DNA of 64,000 nt from Piscinibacter sp. (GCA_016706565.1 JADJJI010000015.1:186001-250000), one strand, 5' to 3'; counted from the stretch's first letter, positions 38,343 to 47,609 are shown. Numbers and translations are program-made. The notes: generated from the sequence alone by a model not told the origin.

Positions 38343-39476
38343 TCAGCCGGGGATCGAGCCGATGACACCTTCGACCAGGTAGTTCATCTTCTCGAGCTCG
38401 GCGTCGAACTGGTCGAGGTTCTTGCCCGCAGGGATGACCACCGCGCCCTTGTTGTCCTTCAGCCCACCCTTGAAGATCGCGTAGCCACCCTTGACCATCA
38501 GCGCCTTGATCTCGTCGGCCTTGGCCTTGGCGGCAGCACCCACGGCCGCACCGTAGGGCGACATCTTCACGTAGCCGTCCTTCAGGCCGCCGCGCAGGAA
38601 GTTGGGCATCGGTGCGCCCGACTGCGCTGCCTTGATCTGCGCGTTGTAGGGCGTGGCCCAGTCCCACTCGGCACCGGTGAGGTAGCCCTTCGGGGCCAGC
38701 GCGGCCTGGCTGGCGTGGTAGCCGCTGCAGAACACGCCGCGCTTCTCTGCGGTCTCCATGATCACCTTCGGGCTGTCGACGTGGCAGGTGAGCACGTCCA
38801 CGCCCTGGTCGATCAGGCTCGTCGAGGCCTCGGCCTCCTTCACCGGCATCGACCATTCGCCGGTGAAGATCACCCGCGTGGTGATGCTCGGGTCGACCGA
38901 GCGTGCGCCCATCGTGAAGGCATTGATGTTGCGCAGCACCTGCGGGATCGGCTTGGCGGCGATGAAGCCGAGCTTCTTGGTCTTGCTGGTGTAGCCCGCC
39001 ACGATGCCGGCGAGGTACTGGCACTCGTCGATGTAGCCGAAGTAGCTGCCGGTGTTCTTCGGGTGCTTGCCTTCGGTCCACATGCCGCCGCAATGCGCGA
39101 AGCGCACCTTGGGGTACTTCTCCGCCATCTTCAGCATGTGCGGGTCGAAGTAGCCGAACGAGGTCGGGAAGATCAGCGAGGCCTTGTCCTGGTTGATCAT
39201 CGCCTCCATGGTCTTCTGCACGGCGGCGGTCTCGGGCACGTTCTCTTCCTCGACCACCTTCACGCCGGGCAGCTTCTTGATCGCCGCGGCGGCCTGCGCC
39301 TGCGCCTGGTTGTAGCCGAAGTCGCCGCGCGGGCCGACGTAGATCACGCCGACGACCAGCGGCGTCTGCGCCAGCGCCTCGCGCAGCGCGCCGGGCAGCG
39401 CCAGCGAGCCGGCGCCGAGGGCGGTGCCGGCGAGCAGGCGGCGGCGCAGGGCATCGTGGGTGGGGTGGCTGCTCAT
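38343..39476 (-). CDS. BMP/AtzT-family periplasmic substrate-binding protein
   Basis: A 377-aa binding protein of the Bmp (PnrA-like) family with an Arg-rich, possibly Tat signal (RRRLLAGTALG ... ALAQ). Family motifs VGVIYVGPRGDFGYNQAQ, IFPTSFGYFDPHM, ECQYLAGIVAGY, TGEWSMPVKEAEA and DVLTCHVDSPKV are visible. AtzT of the atrazine/cyanuric acid plasmid operon, located with atzGEH, belongs to this family and binds 2-hydroxyatrazine, so a purine-, ureide- or triazine-like ligand is likely. Upstream neighbour atzH is 14 bp away. Confidence 0.87.
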   Translation of the reverse strand: MSSHPTHDALRRRLLAGTALGAGSLALPGALREALAQTPLVVGVIYVGPRGDFGYNQAQAQAAAAIKKLPGVKVVEEENVPETAAVQKTMEAMINQDKASLIFPTSFGYFDPHMLKMAEKYPKVRFAHCGGMWTEGKHPKNTGSYFGYIDECQYLAGIVAGYTSKTKKLGFIAAKPIPQVLRNINAFTMGARSVDPSITTRVIFTGEWSMPVKEAEASTSLIDQGVDVLTCHVDSPKVIMETAEKRGVFCSGYHASQAALAPKGYLTGAEWDWATPYNAQIKAAQSGAPMPNFLRGGLKDGYVKMSPYGAAVGAAAKAKADEIKALMVKGGYAIFKGGLKDNKGAVVIPAGKNLDQFDAELEKMNYLVEGVIGSIPG

Positions 39477-39490
39477 GGGGCTCTCCTCGT

Positions 39491-39892
39491 TCAGGGTTGG
39501 ATGGGGGCGGGCTGGGGCAACAGGCTCACGTGCGCGGCCACGACGCGCCAGCCACCGTGGCCGGGCGCGGCGGTGCGCACCCAGGTCTGGCTCTGGCGGC
39601 CGCTCGCGGCGGGGCGGGCGAACTCGGTCATCGCGGTGGCGACGTCGCGGCCGAAGGTGGTGATGACGGTGTGGCGCAGCTCGCGCGCCAGGCCGACCGG
39701 TGAGCGTGCGTTGCGGAAGGCGCGGATCGCCTCGATGCCGACCAGGTTCTCGCCGACGCCGTAGCGCACGGTGTGCGGCGAATCCCAGAACAGCTGATCG
39801 AGCAGCGTCACGTCGTTGCTTGTCAGCGCCTGTTCGTACAGCGCGAAGATCGCGCTGACTTCGGCGTGCACGTCGGGCAGGTTGATGTCCAT
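39491..39892 (-). CDS. atzH: AtzH-like protein (NTF2-fold, DUF3225)
   Basis: A 133-aa NTF2/SnoaL-fold protein of the AtzH family: [21 protein letters not shown] at the N terminus, [17 protein letters not shown] in the pocket, and [23 protein letters not shown] at the end. AtzH is a small amidase-like vestigial or accessory partner encoded with AtzE-AtzG. It follows atzE by 7 nt. Confidence 0.87.
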   Translation of the reverse strand: MDINLPDVHAEVSAIFALYEQALTSNDVTLLDQLFWDSPHTVRYGVGENLVGIEAIRAFRNARSPVGLARELRHTVITTFGRDVATAMTEFARPAASGRQSQTWVRTAAPGHGGWRVVAAHVSLLPQPAPIQP

Positions 39893-39899
39893 GGGCGGC

Positions 39900-41285
39900 T
39901 CAGTTCAAGGCGGCCACGGGGGCGGTGGCGAGGCCCTGTGCCTCGAGCTCGGCGGCCACGCGCAGCGCGAGGTCCTCGCGCCAGGGCGCGGCGATCACCT
40001 GCACGCCGATGGGCAGGTGCGGTGCCGCGGGGTTGCGGCCCCACAGCGGCACGGTGACCACCGGCAGGCCGATGCAGGAGATCGGCTGCGTCAGAAGGCC
40101 CATGCTCGGGCGCGCCGGCAGGCGCTGGCCGTTGATCTCGAGCCACTCGGTGCCGATGATCGGCGCGACGCAGGGCGTGGCCGGCGCGAGCAGCACGTCG
40201 ACCGTCTCGAAGGCGCGCGCGAGCTGCCGCGCGAACGCGTGGCGCACCCGCTGCGCCTGCACGACCCAGGCGGCGGGCAGCAGCGCACCGGCGAGGAAGC
40301 GGTCGCGCGACAGCGGCTCGAAATCCTGCGCGCGCTGCTTCAGGTCGGCCAGGTGCAGCGTCGAGCTCTCGGCGTTGGTGATCAGGAAGGCGGCGGCGCG
40401 TGCCCGGTCGACGTCGTGCAGCTCGACCAGGCGCGTGGTGCCGAGCGCCTGCGCGACGGCATCGACGGCGGCCAGCGCCTCGGGCATCGCCATCTCGCGG
40501 AACCAGCCACCGAGCACGGCGATGCGCAGGCCGTCGGCGCGGCGCTCGAGCCGGTCGCGCGTCGGCTCGGGCGGGCGCTGCGCGCAGGCCGGGTCGTCCG
40601 GCGCGGGGCCCTGCATCGCGTCGTAGGCGAAGGCGAGGTCGGCCACGCTGCGCGCGAAGGGGCCGAGGTGGTCGAGGCTGGCGACGAAGGGGTAGCTGCC
40701 CAGCCGCGGCAGTCGGCCGTAGGTGGGCTTGAGGCCGAACACGCCGCACAGCGACGAGGGCACGCGGATCGAGCCGTTGGTGTCGGAGCCGAGCGTGAGC
40801 GGCACCTGCCCCGCGGCCACCGCGGCCGCCGAGCCGCCGGACGAGCCGCCGGAGATGCGCGCCAGGTCGTGCGGGTTGCGCGTCGGGCCGTAGTGCGTGT
40901 TCTCGGTGGTGAAACCGTAGGCGTACTCGTCCATGTTGAGCGCGCCGACGAGGATGGCGCCGGCCGCCTCCATGCGGCGCACGAGCAGCGCGTCGCGCGA
41001 GGCTGGTGCGGCGTCGCGCTCGATCTTCGAGCCGGCGAGCGTGGGCAGGCCGGCGATGTCGAACAGGTTCTTCACCGCGAAGGGCACGCCGGCAAGCGAC
41101 AGCTCTGCGCGGCGCGTGTGCTTGTCGATCTGCCCGGCGCGCTTGAGCGCGCGCTCGGCGAGCACGGCAGTGAAGGCGTTGACCTTCGGCTCGGTGGCGG
41201 TGATGCGCGCAAGCGACTGCTCGACGGCGGCGGCCGCCGTCAGCGTGCCGGCGCGCACCTGCTGTGCGATGGCCAGTGCGTTCAA
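39900..41285 (-). CDS. atzE: 1-carboxybiuret hydrolase subunit AtzE (amidase signature)
   Basis: A 461-aa amidase-signature enzyme with Ser-cisSer-Lys triad candidates Lys72 ([13 protein letters not shown]), Ser148 ([11 protein letters not shown]) and Ser172 ([11 protein letters not shown]). In the cyanuric acid pathway AtzE with AtzG deaminates 1-carboxybiuret to 1,3-dicarboxyurea, which AtzF completes. The start overlaps the atzG stop by 4 nt, as expected for a two-subunit enzyme. No cyanuric acid hydrolase (AtzD) is in the window, so the physiological substrate may differ. Confidence 0.87.
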   Translation of the reverse strand: MNALAIAQQVRAGTLTAAAAVEQSLARITATEPKVNAFTAVLAERALKRAGQIDKHTRRAELSLAGVPFAVKNLFDIAGLPTLAGSKIERDAAPASRDALLVRRMEAAGAILVGALNMDEYAYGFTTENTHYGPTRNPHDLARISGGSSGGSAAAVAAGQVPLTLGSDTNGSIRVPSSLCGVFGLKPTYGRLPRLGSYPFVASLDHLGPFARSVADLAFAYDAMQGPAPDDPACAQRPPEPTRDRLERRADGLRIAVLGGWFREMAMPEALAAVDAVAQALGTTRLVELHDVDRARAAAFLITNAESSTLHLADLKQRAQDFEPLSRDRFLAGALLPAAWVVQAQRVRHAFARQLARAFETVDVLLAPATPCVAPIIGTEWLEINGQRLPARPSMGLLTQPISCIGLPVVTVPLWGRNPAAPHLPIGVQVIAAPWREDLALRVAAELEAQGLATAPVAALN

Positions 41286-41500
41286 GGCGCCGTCCCCCGC
41301 GGCGACACCGGCACGAACACGGCGCCGGATTCGTCTTCGATGCCGAGCTCCTGCCCCATCACGCGCTCGGCCATGCCGGCGGCGAGCGTGACGAAGGCGA
41401 TCACGCCGGGCTTGTGCTCGGCCGCGATGCGCAGGCCGAGCGCGGCGGCGTTGGCCTGCACCAAGGCCTCGATCTGCGCGGGCGTGAGGGTTGTTGGCAT
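41282..41500 (-). CDS. atzG: AtzG small subunit (DUF4089)
   Basis: A 72-aa protein with the DUF4089 pattern TPAQIEALVQANAAALGL ... HKPGVIAFVTLAAGMAERVM. AtzG packs against AtzE and is needed for its stability, in analogy to GatC with GatA. The 4-nt overlap with atzE and the short length fit. A 407-bp non-coding stretch with a repeat element separates it from the upstream binding-protein gene. Confidence 0.87.
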   Translation of the reverse strand: MPTTLTPAQIEALVQANAAALGLRIAAEHKPGVIAFVTLAAGMAERVMGQELGIEDESGAVFVPVSPRGTAP

Positions 41501-41534
41501 GTCAGTGGCTCCGGTGCGCCTGGTCAGCGGCGCG

Positions 41535-41772
41535 GCAAAGGCACGCCCGGGCAGGCTGCGGCGCTTCGCCTCGGCGGTCGGCGCGTTGCGCCGACTGCCC
41601 TGCGATGCTCGGTCTCATGGCCCCGTCGCCGAACTCACTGCGCTCCCTGCGGTCGCTGCGTTCGGACAGCGTCGACGAGTCGGAAGACGATGCGCGCTGC
41701 GCGCGCGGCCACGAGCCCTGCGCTTCTCGGCACCTCAGAGGCGCGCCTTCGCCTGCCCGGGCGTGCCTTTGC
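41535..41772. repeat. Intergenic element with 22-bp perfect terminal inverted repeats
   Basis: The 22 bp GCAAAGGCACGCCCGGGCAGGC at 41535-41556 is exactly inverted at 41751-41772, 194 bp apart. The interior has no gene I can support. The structure looks like a non-autonomous mobile or dispersed repeat of the host genome; similar intergenic blocks are, as far as I recall, common in Burkholderiales. It fills most of the 41501-41907 gap inside the operon. A short direct repeat AACCAGCGATG follows just outside the right end. Confidence 0.65.
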
Positions 41773-41907
41773 TGAACCAGCGATGGCCTGCGAGACAAGA
41801 CGAACCAGCGATGCACGAACCCGGCATGAATGCGGGAACAAGCGAATGTCGGCAACGGGCCGCAAGCGGGTTCGCGCCCAGCAAGGCTCGAAGGCGAGCG
41901 CTTCATT

Positions 41908-43515
41908 TCAAGCCTTGCTCAGCTGCCGGTAGTCCGGCTGCAGGTGGAACCAGTACATGTAGCCCTGCACGTCCTTCTGCATGGCCACGTCCATGGTCGG
42001 CTGGAAGAGCGGCACGCGCGGCACCTCGTCGAAGGCGATCTGCACCATGTCCTTCACGAACGAGTCGTACAGCGTCTTGCTCTCGGCGAAACGCGCGTTG
42101 GTGATGATCTTGTCGAGCCTGGCGTTCTGGTAGCTCATGGTGTTGAACACGGCGTTCTGCCCGTGGTAGCACCAAAAGAAGAAGTACTCGGGGAAGTCCA
42201 GCCAGCCGCCGAAGCGGTTGATGATCAGTGGCATGTCCTTCTTCAGCAGCGCCGCGCGCCAGGTGGCGCCGGGGATCTTGTTGATCTGCGTCTTGATGCC
42301 GATCGCGCCGAGCGACTCCTGGATCAGGATCGCCATCGGCTCGCTGATCGTGCCGCTGCCCAGGTCGAAGCTCAACGTGGTCTCGAAACCCGCGCCGGCG
42401 CCGGCCTCGGCCATCAGCGCCTTGGCTTTCGCGAGATCGGTCTTGTAGCCGGTGGGCTGGGGCCAGGCGGTGCTGCTGACCTTGTTCGATGGCGCGCCGT
42501 ACAGCTTGATGGCGCGGCCATAGAGCGCGTTGTCGTAGAGCTTGTCGTAGGGCAGCGCCAGCGCCACGGCCTGGCGCACCTTCGGGTTGTCGAAGGGTGC
42601 CTTGGTGGTGTTCATGCCAAGGTAGAACATCGCGTTCTCGATCGGCGTGCTGCTCACCTTCACCGCCGCGCCCTCCTTCGAGAGCTCGGAAAAGTCCTTC
42701 GGCGGCAGGTCGTAGGTGATGTCAATGTCGCCCTTGACGAGCAGCGCACGCCGGTTGCCGGCGTTGGGCACCTCGCGCTGCACGATGCGGCGCAGCTTCG
42801 GCAACGGGCCGCTCTTCCAGTCGTCGTAGCGCACGTAGACGATCTCCTGCCCGGGGCGGAAGGCCTCGACCTTGTAGGCGCCGCCGCCGGCGGTGTTGTT
42901 GCGCGTCCAGGCCAGGCCCCAGGGGTCGGCGGCGGTGGCGTTCTTCTTCACCAGCTCGCTGTTGAAGATCGACGGCACCGGGACCGCCAGGTCGTTCATC
43001 GTCAGCTTGTCCTTGCGAAGGAACTTGACGGTGAAGGTGTGGTCGTCGACGACGACGAACTGCTCGGGCTTTTCCAGCGAGCCTGCGGCCATCTGGAAGG
43101 TCGGGAAGCCACCCACCGTGACGGCACGGTCGAAGCTCCACTTGACGTCTTTCGCGGTGACCGGTGTGCCGTCGTGGAACTTCGCGTTCTTGCGCAGCTT
43201 GAAGGTCACCGAGCCGCCGTCGGGCGCCATCTGCCAGCTCTCGGCGAGCTCGGGCTCGAGCTTGTTGCGGTCGTAGACGACGCGGCCGTCGGGCAGCGTC
43301 TTGCGGCCGTAGCTCATCAGGCGGTCGTAGCAGATCCAGCTCACACCGTAGCTCGCGCGATTCGCGCCGACGGTGTGGATGTCCAGCGAGTTGGGGCCGA
43401 ACTCGTTGCCGACCACCAGCACGTCTTTCGGGCGTGCTTGTGCGCGGCTGGACAGCGGCAGCGCGCCGAGGGCGGCGGCGGCACTGCCCGACTGGATGAA
43501 ACGACGACGGTCCAT
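41908..43515 (-). CDS. Peptide/nickel-type ABC substrate-binding protein (SBP_bac_5)
   Basis: A 535-aa extracytoplasmic binding protein with a Tat-like signal (MDRRRFIQSGSAAAALGAL). The family sequence LRKNAKFHDGTPVTAKDVKWSFDRAV is intact in the first third, with LVKGDIDITYDLPPKDFSEL and the C-terminal DEVPRVPLFQPT. It is probably the receptor for DppBCDF, although eight to ten other genes separate them. GGAG lies 8 nt before ATG 43515. It follows atzF by 13 nt. Confidence 0.9.
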   Translation of the reverse strand: MDRRRFIQSGSAAAALGALPLSSRAQARPKDVLVVGNEFGPNSLDIHTVGANRASYGVSWICYDRLMSYGRKTLPDGRVVYDRNKLEPELAESWQMAPDGGSVTFKLRKNAKFHDGTPVTAKDVKWSFDRAVTVGGFPTFQMAAGSLEKPEQFVVVDDHTFTVKFLRKDKLTMNDLAVPVPSIFNSELVKKNATAADPWGLAWTRNNTAGGGAYKVEAFRPGQEIVYVRYDDWKSGPLPKLRRIVQREVPNAGNRRALLVKGDIDITYDLPPKDFSELSKEGAAVKVSSTPIENAMFYLGMNTTKAPFDNPKVRQAVALALPYDKLYDNALYGRAIKLYGAPSNKVSSTAWPQPTGYKTDLAKAKALMAEAGAGAGFETTLSFDLGSGTISEPMAILIQESLGAIGIKTQINKIPGATWRAALLKKDMPLIINRFGGWLDFPEYFFFWCYHGQNAVFNTMSYQNARLDKIITNARFAESKTLYDSFVKDMVQIAFDEVPRVPLFQPTMDVAMQKDVQGYMYWFHLQPDYRQLSKA

Positions 43516-43528
43516 GGGTGACTCCGGT

Positions 43529-45355
43529 TCAATGCAGGGATGCGAGGTAGGCGCGCCAGCCGCCGAAGCCGCTGACGTCAGGCGCTTCGGCGACGGCATG
43601 CGCCTCGCACAGGAAGCCATGCACGCGCCGCCCGTCGGCCAGTTCGATCGAGCCCAGCCCCAGCGGCGCAGGGATCAATGCAAGAAAGCTGCCCACCGCC
43701 GATTGCGGCATCGCCCAGACCTCGAGCGCGATGGCGTGGCCGGCAGCCTCGTCGCGCACCAGGCCGGGCTTGGGCGGCACCGTGCCGGGCAGCGCGTGCA
43801 GCCGGTAGCGCGGCGCGGTGGTGGTGGCTTCGAGCAGCGTGGCGCCGCGTTCGATCAGCTGGCCGTTGAGCGGCAGGCCCGAGAGGTGCGCTCCGACCAC
43901 GGCGATCGGCAGCAGCGGCGCGTGGCGCGGCCACAGCGCGGGCGCAGTCGCCGGCAGCGACAGCGGCTTGCCGGTGGCGCCCAGCGTCAGTGCGGCATCG
44001 GCCTGCCAGCCGCGGGCGAAGCGCGCCAGCGCAGCGTCGTGCCGCGGCGGGGCGATGAAGGTCACGCCGAAGGGCAGCTGCGCCGTCGTGGTGCCGCTGG
44101 GCACCGCGAGCGCGCACCAGTCGAGCAGGTTGACGAAGTTGGTGTAGCGGCCGAGCTGCGAGTTCAGGCCGATCGGGTCGGCGTCGATGTCGGCGAAGCG
44201 CGGGTGGCCGGTGGTGGTAGGCACCATCAGCAGATCGCAGTCGGCCCACACCGCGGCGGCCTGCACCGCCAGCTCGCGCAAGCGGTACTGGGCGACGAAG
44301 GCGTCGGTGGCGCTCATGTCCAGCGCGCGCGAGATGACGCGCTTCACCGTGTCGTCGAAGGCCTCGGGCTGGCGCGCCAGCAGCGTGCGCACGGCGGCGT
44401 GGCGCTCGGCCACCCAGGGGCCGTCGTAGAGCAGCGCGGCGACTTCGTGCAGCGGCGTGAAGTCGATCGGCACGATGCGGTGGCCGAGCGCGCCGAGCCG
44501 CTCCAGCGCGGCCGGCCAGGCGCCTGCATAGGCGGCGTCGCCGAAGAACTCGGGCTTCGCGGGCACGCCGATGCGCAGGGTCGGCGCGTAGGCCGCCGGG
44601 CCGGGCGCGAAGCGGCTGTAGGCGTCGGCGGGATCGTCGCCCTCGATGACGGCGAGCACGCCGGCGGCGTCGTCCACCGTCTGCGCGAAGATCGACACGC
44701 AGTCCAGGCTGCGGCAGGCCGGCACCACGCCGGCCGTGCTGGTGCGCCCCGGCGTCGGCTTCAGGCCGACGATCTGGTTGAAGCCGGCCGGCACGCGGCC
44801 CGAGCCGGCGGTGTCGGTGCCCAGCGAGAAGGGCACGTCGCCGCGCCCGACCAGCACCGCCGAGCCGGCGCTGGAGCCGCCGCTGATGCGCTCGGGCGCC
44901 AGCGCGCTGGCCGGCCGGCCGTAGGGCGATCGCGTGCCGACCAGCCCGGTGGCGAACTGGTCGAGGTTGGTCTTGGCGATCCACACCGCGCCGGCGGCCT
45001 CGAGCCGTTGCACGGCGGTGGCGCTGCGCTCGGCGCGGTGCGAGAAGGCCGGGCAGGCGGCGGTGGTCTCGATGCCGGCGATGTCGATGTTGTCCTTCAC
45101 CGCGAAGGGCACGCCGAACAGCGGCAGCGCGGCGAGCAGCGCGGCGCGATCGGGGTGTTTCGCTGCCGCGGCGTCCAGCGCGGCCAGGCGCGCCTGCAGT
45201 TCGGCATCGCTGATCAGGCGGATCACGGCCGCGTCGCGCTGCCGTGCCGCCAGACGGCCGCGCAAGGCACCCAGCAACGCGGCCGGCGAGGCGCCGTCGC
45301 GGTAGGCCTGCTGCCATTCGGGGAGCGTGAGGGGCGTGACGGGAGTCGAGATCAC
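43529..45355 (-). CDS. atzF: Allophanate hydrolase AtzF
   Basis: A 608-aa enzyme (family about 605 aa) that hydrolyses allophanate or 1,3-dicarboxyurea to ammonia and CO2. Amidase domain with Lys87 (VPFAVKDNIDIAG), Ser161 (ISGGSSAGSAV) and Ser185 (GTDTAGSGRVPAG); the C-terminal allophanate hydrolase domain begins near HLSGLPLNGQLIERG and runs to WRAYLASLH. GTG 45355 is chosen because upstream in-frame codons would contain the palindromic operator and give a length above the family norm. First gene of the operon. Confidence 0.9.
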   Translation of the reverse strand: MISTPVTPLTLPEWQQAYRDGASPAALLGALRGRLAARQRDAAVIRLISDAELQARLAALDAAAAKHPDRAALLAALPLFGVPFAVKDNIDIAGIETTAACPAFSHRAERSATAVQRLEAAGAVWIAKTNLDQFATGLVGTRSPYGRPASALAPERISGGSSAGSAVLVGRGDVPFSLGTDTAGSGRVPAGFNQIVGLKPTPGRTSTAGVVPACRSLDCVSIFAQTVDDAAGVLAVIEGDDPADAYSRFAPGPAAYAPTLRIGVPAKPEFFGDAAYAGAWPAALERLGALGHRIVPIDFTPLHEVAALLYDGPWVAERHAAVRTLLARQPEAFDDTVKRVISRALDMSATDAFVAQYRLRELAVQAAAVWADCDLLMVPTTTGHPRFADIDADPIGLNSQLGRYTNFVNLLDWCALAVPSGTTTAQLPFGVTFIAPPRHDAALARFARGWQADAALTLGATGKPLSLPATAPALWPRHAPLLPIAVVGAHLSGLPLNGQLIERGATLLEATTTAPRYRLHALPGTVPPKPGLVRDEAAGHAIALEVWAMPQSAVGSFLALIPAPLGLGSIELADGRRVHGFLCEAHAVAEAPDVSGFGGWRAYLASLH

Positions 45356-45367
45356 GGTTTCGGTGCA

Positions 45368-45387
45368 CCTGCTGGTATACAAGCAGG
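45368..45387. promoter_or_regulatory. Candidate GntR-FCD operator
   Basis: CCTGCTGGTATACAAGCAGG is a near-perfect 20-bp palindrome (one mismatched pair) centred on GTATAC, containing a TTGTATACCA core on the minus strand that resembles FCD-class GntR sites. It lies 13 bp upstream of the atzF GTG, where binding would block transcription or initiation. The only GntR gene in the window is the last gene of this operon. Confidence 0.65.
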
Positions 45388-45587
45388 GATTCAGCAGAAA
45401 CCGTGCCAAGGCGCCGTACGGTGCCGGGCACCTGGGGCGGGCTCGTTCAGGCCCTGGCGAAGGGCGGCGAGGTGGTGATTCGCGGCGGTGCGCCGCGCGC
45501 CGAAACGGGGCGACGGCTCAGGGTGCCGCTCGGCACGGAGTCGCGCTCGCCGCCCAGCGGGACCGGTCGCCGGTCGGCAAGCGTCAG

Positions 45588-46050
45588 GCTCGGCCATGAT
45601 GACGCGCACCGGCACCGTGATGGCGGCAAGGCTCTCGGGCGTGAACACCACGGCCATCGGAGCGAGCGCGACCACGGCGCCGATGCGGCGGTCGGGCACG
45701 GAAACGATCCGTGCCTGCGGCGCAGAGGCGCTGGCGCCCGGTGCAGCCTGCATGACGGATGACTCCGTCGCGGCTTGCCCCTTGGCCAGCGAGCAGTAGC
45801 CTGGATCGTCCTGCACCCCCCGGCAGTGCTGCGCCGAGCGCTGTGGGTCGGCCTGCGCACCCGCCAACGCCAGGACGCTGTAGCCGCCGGCCGAATGACC
45901 GACCGCGCCGATGCGCCCGGCCGGGATGCGTGCGCCCCATTCGGGGCTGGCCAGCAGCGCATCGAGCACCCTCGTGAGCTGCTGCGGGCGCTCGCTCAAG
46001 TAGCGGCCGGACGTGACCAGCGAACGGTCCTGCCAGTTGTCACGCGCATG
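45588..46050 (-). pseudogene. Remnant of a secreted alpha/beta-hydrolase (dienelactone/PAF-acetylhydrolase-like)
   Basis: An open reading frame carries only the middle of a hydrolase: DNWQDRSL ... SERPQQLTRVLDALL, the nucleophile elbow GAVGHSAGGYSVLALAGAQAD and VVALAPMAVVFTPESLAAITVPVRVIMAE. The N-terminal third (oxyanion and signal region) and everything after the acid-residue strand, including the catalytic His, are missing; past 45588 the frame gives unrelated sequence. It lies exactly at the junction of the ureide operon and the MerR cluster, suggesting replacement by insertion or deletion. Confidence 0.7.
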
Positions 46051-46107
46051 CCGCACCGCCGCTGCCGCTGGCGCCTGGCCTGCTTCGAAATCACTTCGTC
46101 GAACCGC

Positions 46108-46138
46108 TTGACTTGAAGTTGAGTTCAACTTCTATAGT
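46108..46138 (+). promoter_or_regulatory. MerR-type promoter and operator
   Basis: TTGACT (-35, 46108-46113) and TATAGT (-10, 46133-46138) are separated by exactly 19 bp, the long spacer that needs MerR-family activation. The spacer contains the perfect dyad GAAGTTGA-GT-TCAACTTC (46115-46132). It drives the three genes that follow; a related dyad lies upstream of the merR gene at 48061-48078. Confidence 0.85.
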
Positions 46139-46176
46139 TGCTCCAACGTTTCTGATCAAGCCCGCAGGGAGCCGCC

Positions 46177-46671
46177 ATGTTCAACATCCAGGAATCGCTT
46201 GCCATCGTCCTCATCGGCGTCGGTGCCACGGCAGTGCTGGACCTGTGGCTGCTTGTCCTGAAGCGGCTGGGCGTGCCCACGGGCAGCTTCGCGCTCATCG
46301 GCCGCTGGGTCGCCCACATGGCCCGCGGCCGCTTCAGCCACGCGTCCATCGCGAAGTCCGAACCCGTGCGCAACGAACTGGCCGTCGGATGGGCCACGCA
46401 CTACGCGGTGGGCATCGTCTTCGCCGCCGTGCTGGTGGCCCTGCAAGGCCCGGGATGGATCCAGCAGCCCAGCTTTGCGCCCGCCTTCCTGACCGGTGTG
46501 GCAACGGTGTTCATGCCGCTGTTCGTGATGCAGCCGGCGATGGGCTCGGGCTTCGCCGCCTCCAGGACGCCGACTCCGCTGAAGAACTCCGCCCGCAGCG
46601 TCGCCAATCACGCGGTGTTTGGCGTGGGCATGTACCTGACTGCTTTCTTTATCGCGAGGTTCATCCGATGA
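46177..46671 (+). CDS. DUF2938 integral membrane protein
   Basis: A 164-aa membrane protein with four predicted helices. DUF2938 signature segments are visible: IVLIGVGATAVLDLWLLVLKRLG, FALIGRWVAHMARGRF, WATHYAVGIVFA, and FMPLFVMQPAMGSGFAASRTP. Role unknown; members often sit beside flavin or quinone-related redox genes under MerR control. AGGGAG precedes ATG 46177. First gene of the MerR-controlled operon. Confidence 0.87.
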   Translation: MFNIQESLAIVLIGVGATAVLDLWLLVLKRLGVPTGSFALIGRWVAHMARGRFSHASIAKSEPVRNELAVGWATHYAVGIVFAAVLVALQGPGWIQQPSFAPAFLTGVATVFMPLFVMQPAMGSGFAASRTPTPLKNSARSVANHAVFGVGMYLTAFFIARFIR

Positions 46672-46748
46672 CCTCGCGCCATGGTCCCACTGGCGCCGAC
46701 TTCGAGTGCACCGGCCGAGAAGCCCGCCATCACAACAGGAGAACTCGC

Positions 46749-47342
46749 ATGACCAAACTGGCCATCATCTACCACAGTGCCCACGGACACACCGAGCACA
46801 TCGCGCGCCGCGTCCTCGAGGGCGCGCAGCAGGTCGACGGCGTCGAAGTGCGGCTGATCAAGGCCGAAGACATTGGCACGCGGCCCGACGACCTCGTCGA
46901 TTTCGACGGCTTCATCCTGGGCTCGCCAACCTACCTCGGCGGCGTCTCCGGACAGTTCAAGTCCTTCATGGACGCCACGGGGCGCCTGTGGCGCACGCAA
47001 GGGCTCAAGGGCAAGCTGGCCGCCGGCTTCACGGTGTCGTCGCTTCCGGCGGGCGACAAGCAGTCCACGCTGATGTCCATGTTCGTCTTTGCGATGCAAC
47101 ACGGGATGCTCTGGGTGGGCAACCCCATCCTGCCTGAGCAGCACAGCGGCGTGCCCTACGACGAGGCGGCCAATCGCCTGGGCTCGTGGTCCGGCCTGAT
47201 GGCGCAGGCGGGTCACTCGGCGCCGGCAGACTCGTTCGTCCCAGGCGACGTGAAGACCGCCCGCATGTTCGGCCGCAACTTCGCCGACACACTGCGGCGC
47301 GTCGAGGCGCAAGCCCGGCAAGACGCAACCGCGGAGGCCTGA
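46749..47342 (+). CDS. Flavodoxin-fold NAD(P)H:quinone reductase-like protein (WrbA family)
   Basis: A 197-aa FMN protein with the phosphate-binding loop YHSAHGHTEHIAR at residues 7-19, then DGFILGSPTYLGGVSGQFKSFMD and LAAGFTVSSLPAGDKQSTL, as in WrbA/IsiB-type two-electron quinone reductases. It probably lowers semiquinone or electrophile stress. ATG 46749 follows AGGAGA with 8-nt spacing. Confidence 0.87.
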   Translation: MTKLAIIYHSAHGHTEHIARRVLEGAQQVDGVEVRLIKAEDIGTRPDDLVDFDGFILGSPTYLGGVSGQFKSFMDATGRLWRTQGLKGKLAAGFTVSSLPAGDKQSTLMSMFVFAMQHGMLWVGNPILPEQHSGVPYDEAANRLGSWSGLMAQAGHSAPADSFVPGDVKTARMFGRNFADTLRRVEAQARQDATAEA

Positions 47343-47347
47343 GCATC

Positions 47348-47575
47348 ATGTTTCCCAAGCGATTCGCACCCGCACTCTTCGGCTTCATCCTCTCGGGGCT
47401 GATGTCGTTCCTCGTCTCGGGCATCGCCACCTGGCGTGCCGCTGGCCTCGCGCCGGGGCTGCTGGAGTTGTGGACGGCTGCCTGGGTCACGGCCTGGCTG
47501 GTGGCGTTCCCGGTCGTCCTCGTGGTGGCGCCACTCACCCGGCGCGCGGTCAACGCACTGGTCACGCAAGAATGA
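47348..47575 (+). CDS. DUF2798 small membrane protein
   Basis: A 75-aa protein with two membrane helices: KRFAPALFGFILSGLMSFLVSG and LEAWTAAWVTAWLVAFPVVLVVAP-like second helix, ending TRRAVNALV, which is the DUF2798 pattern. It starts 5 nt after the flavodoxin stop and is the last gene before convergent merR. Function unknown. Confidence 0.85.
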   Translation: MFPKRFAPALFGFILSGLMSFLVSGIATWRAAGLAPGLLELWTAAWVTAWLVAFPVVLVVAPLTRRAVNALVTQE

Positions 47576-47609
47576 TTTGACCGGGCCCCGCAGAGCAAGG
47601 CGTCGGTCG

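Noticed and set aside
45391-46128. 245-aa frame as an intact hydrolase
   Set aside because: Both ends lack family sequence and the catalytic His is absent.
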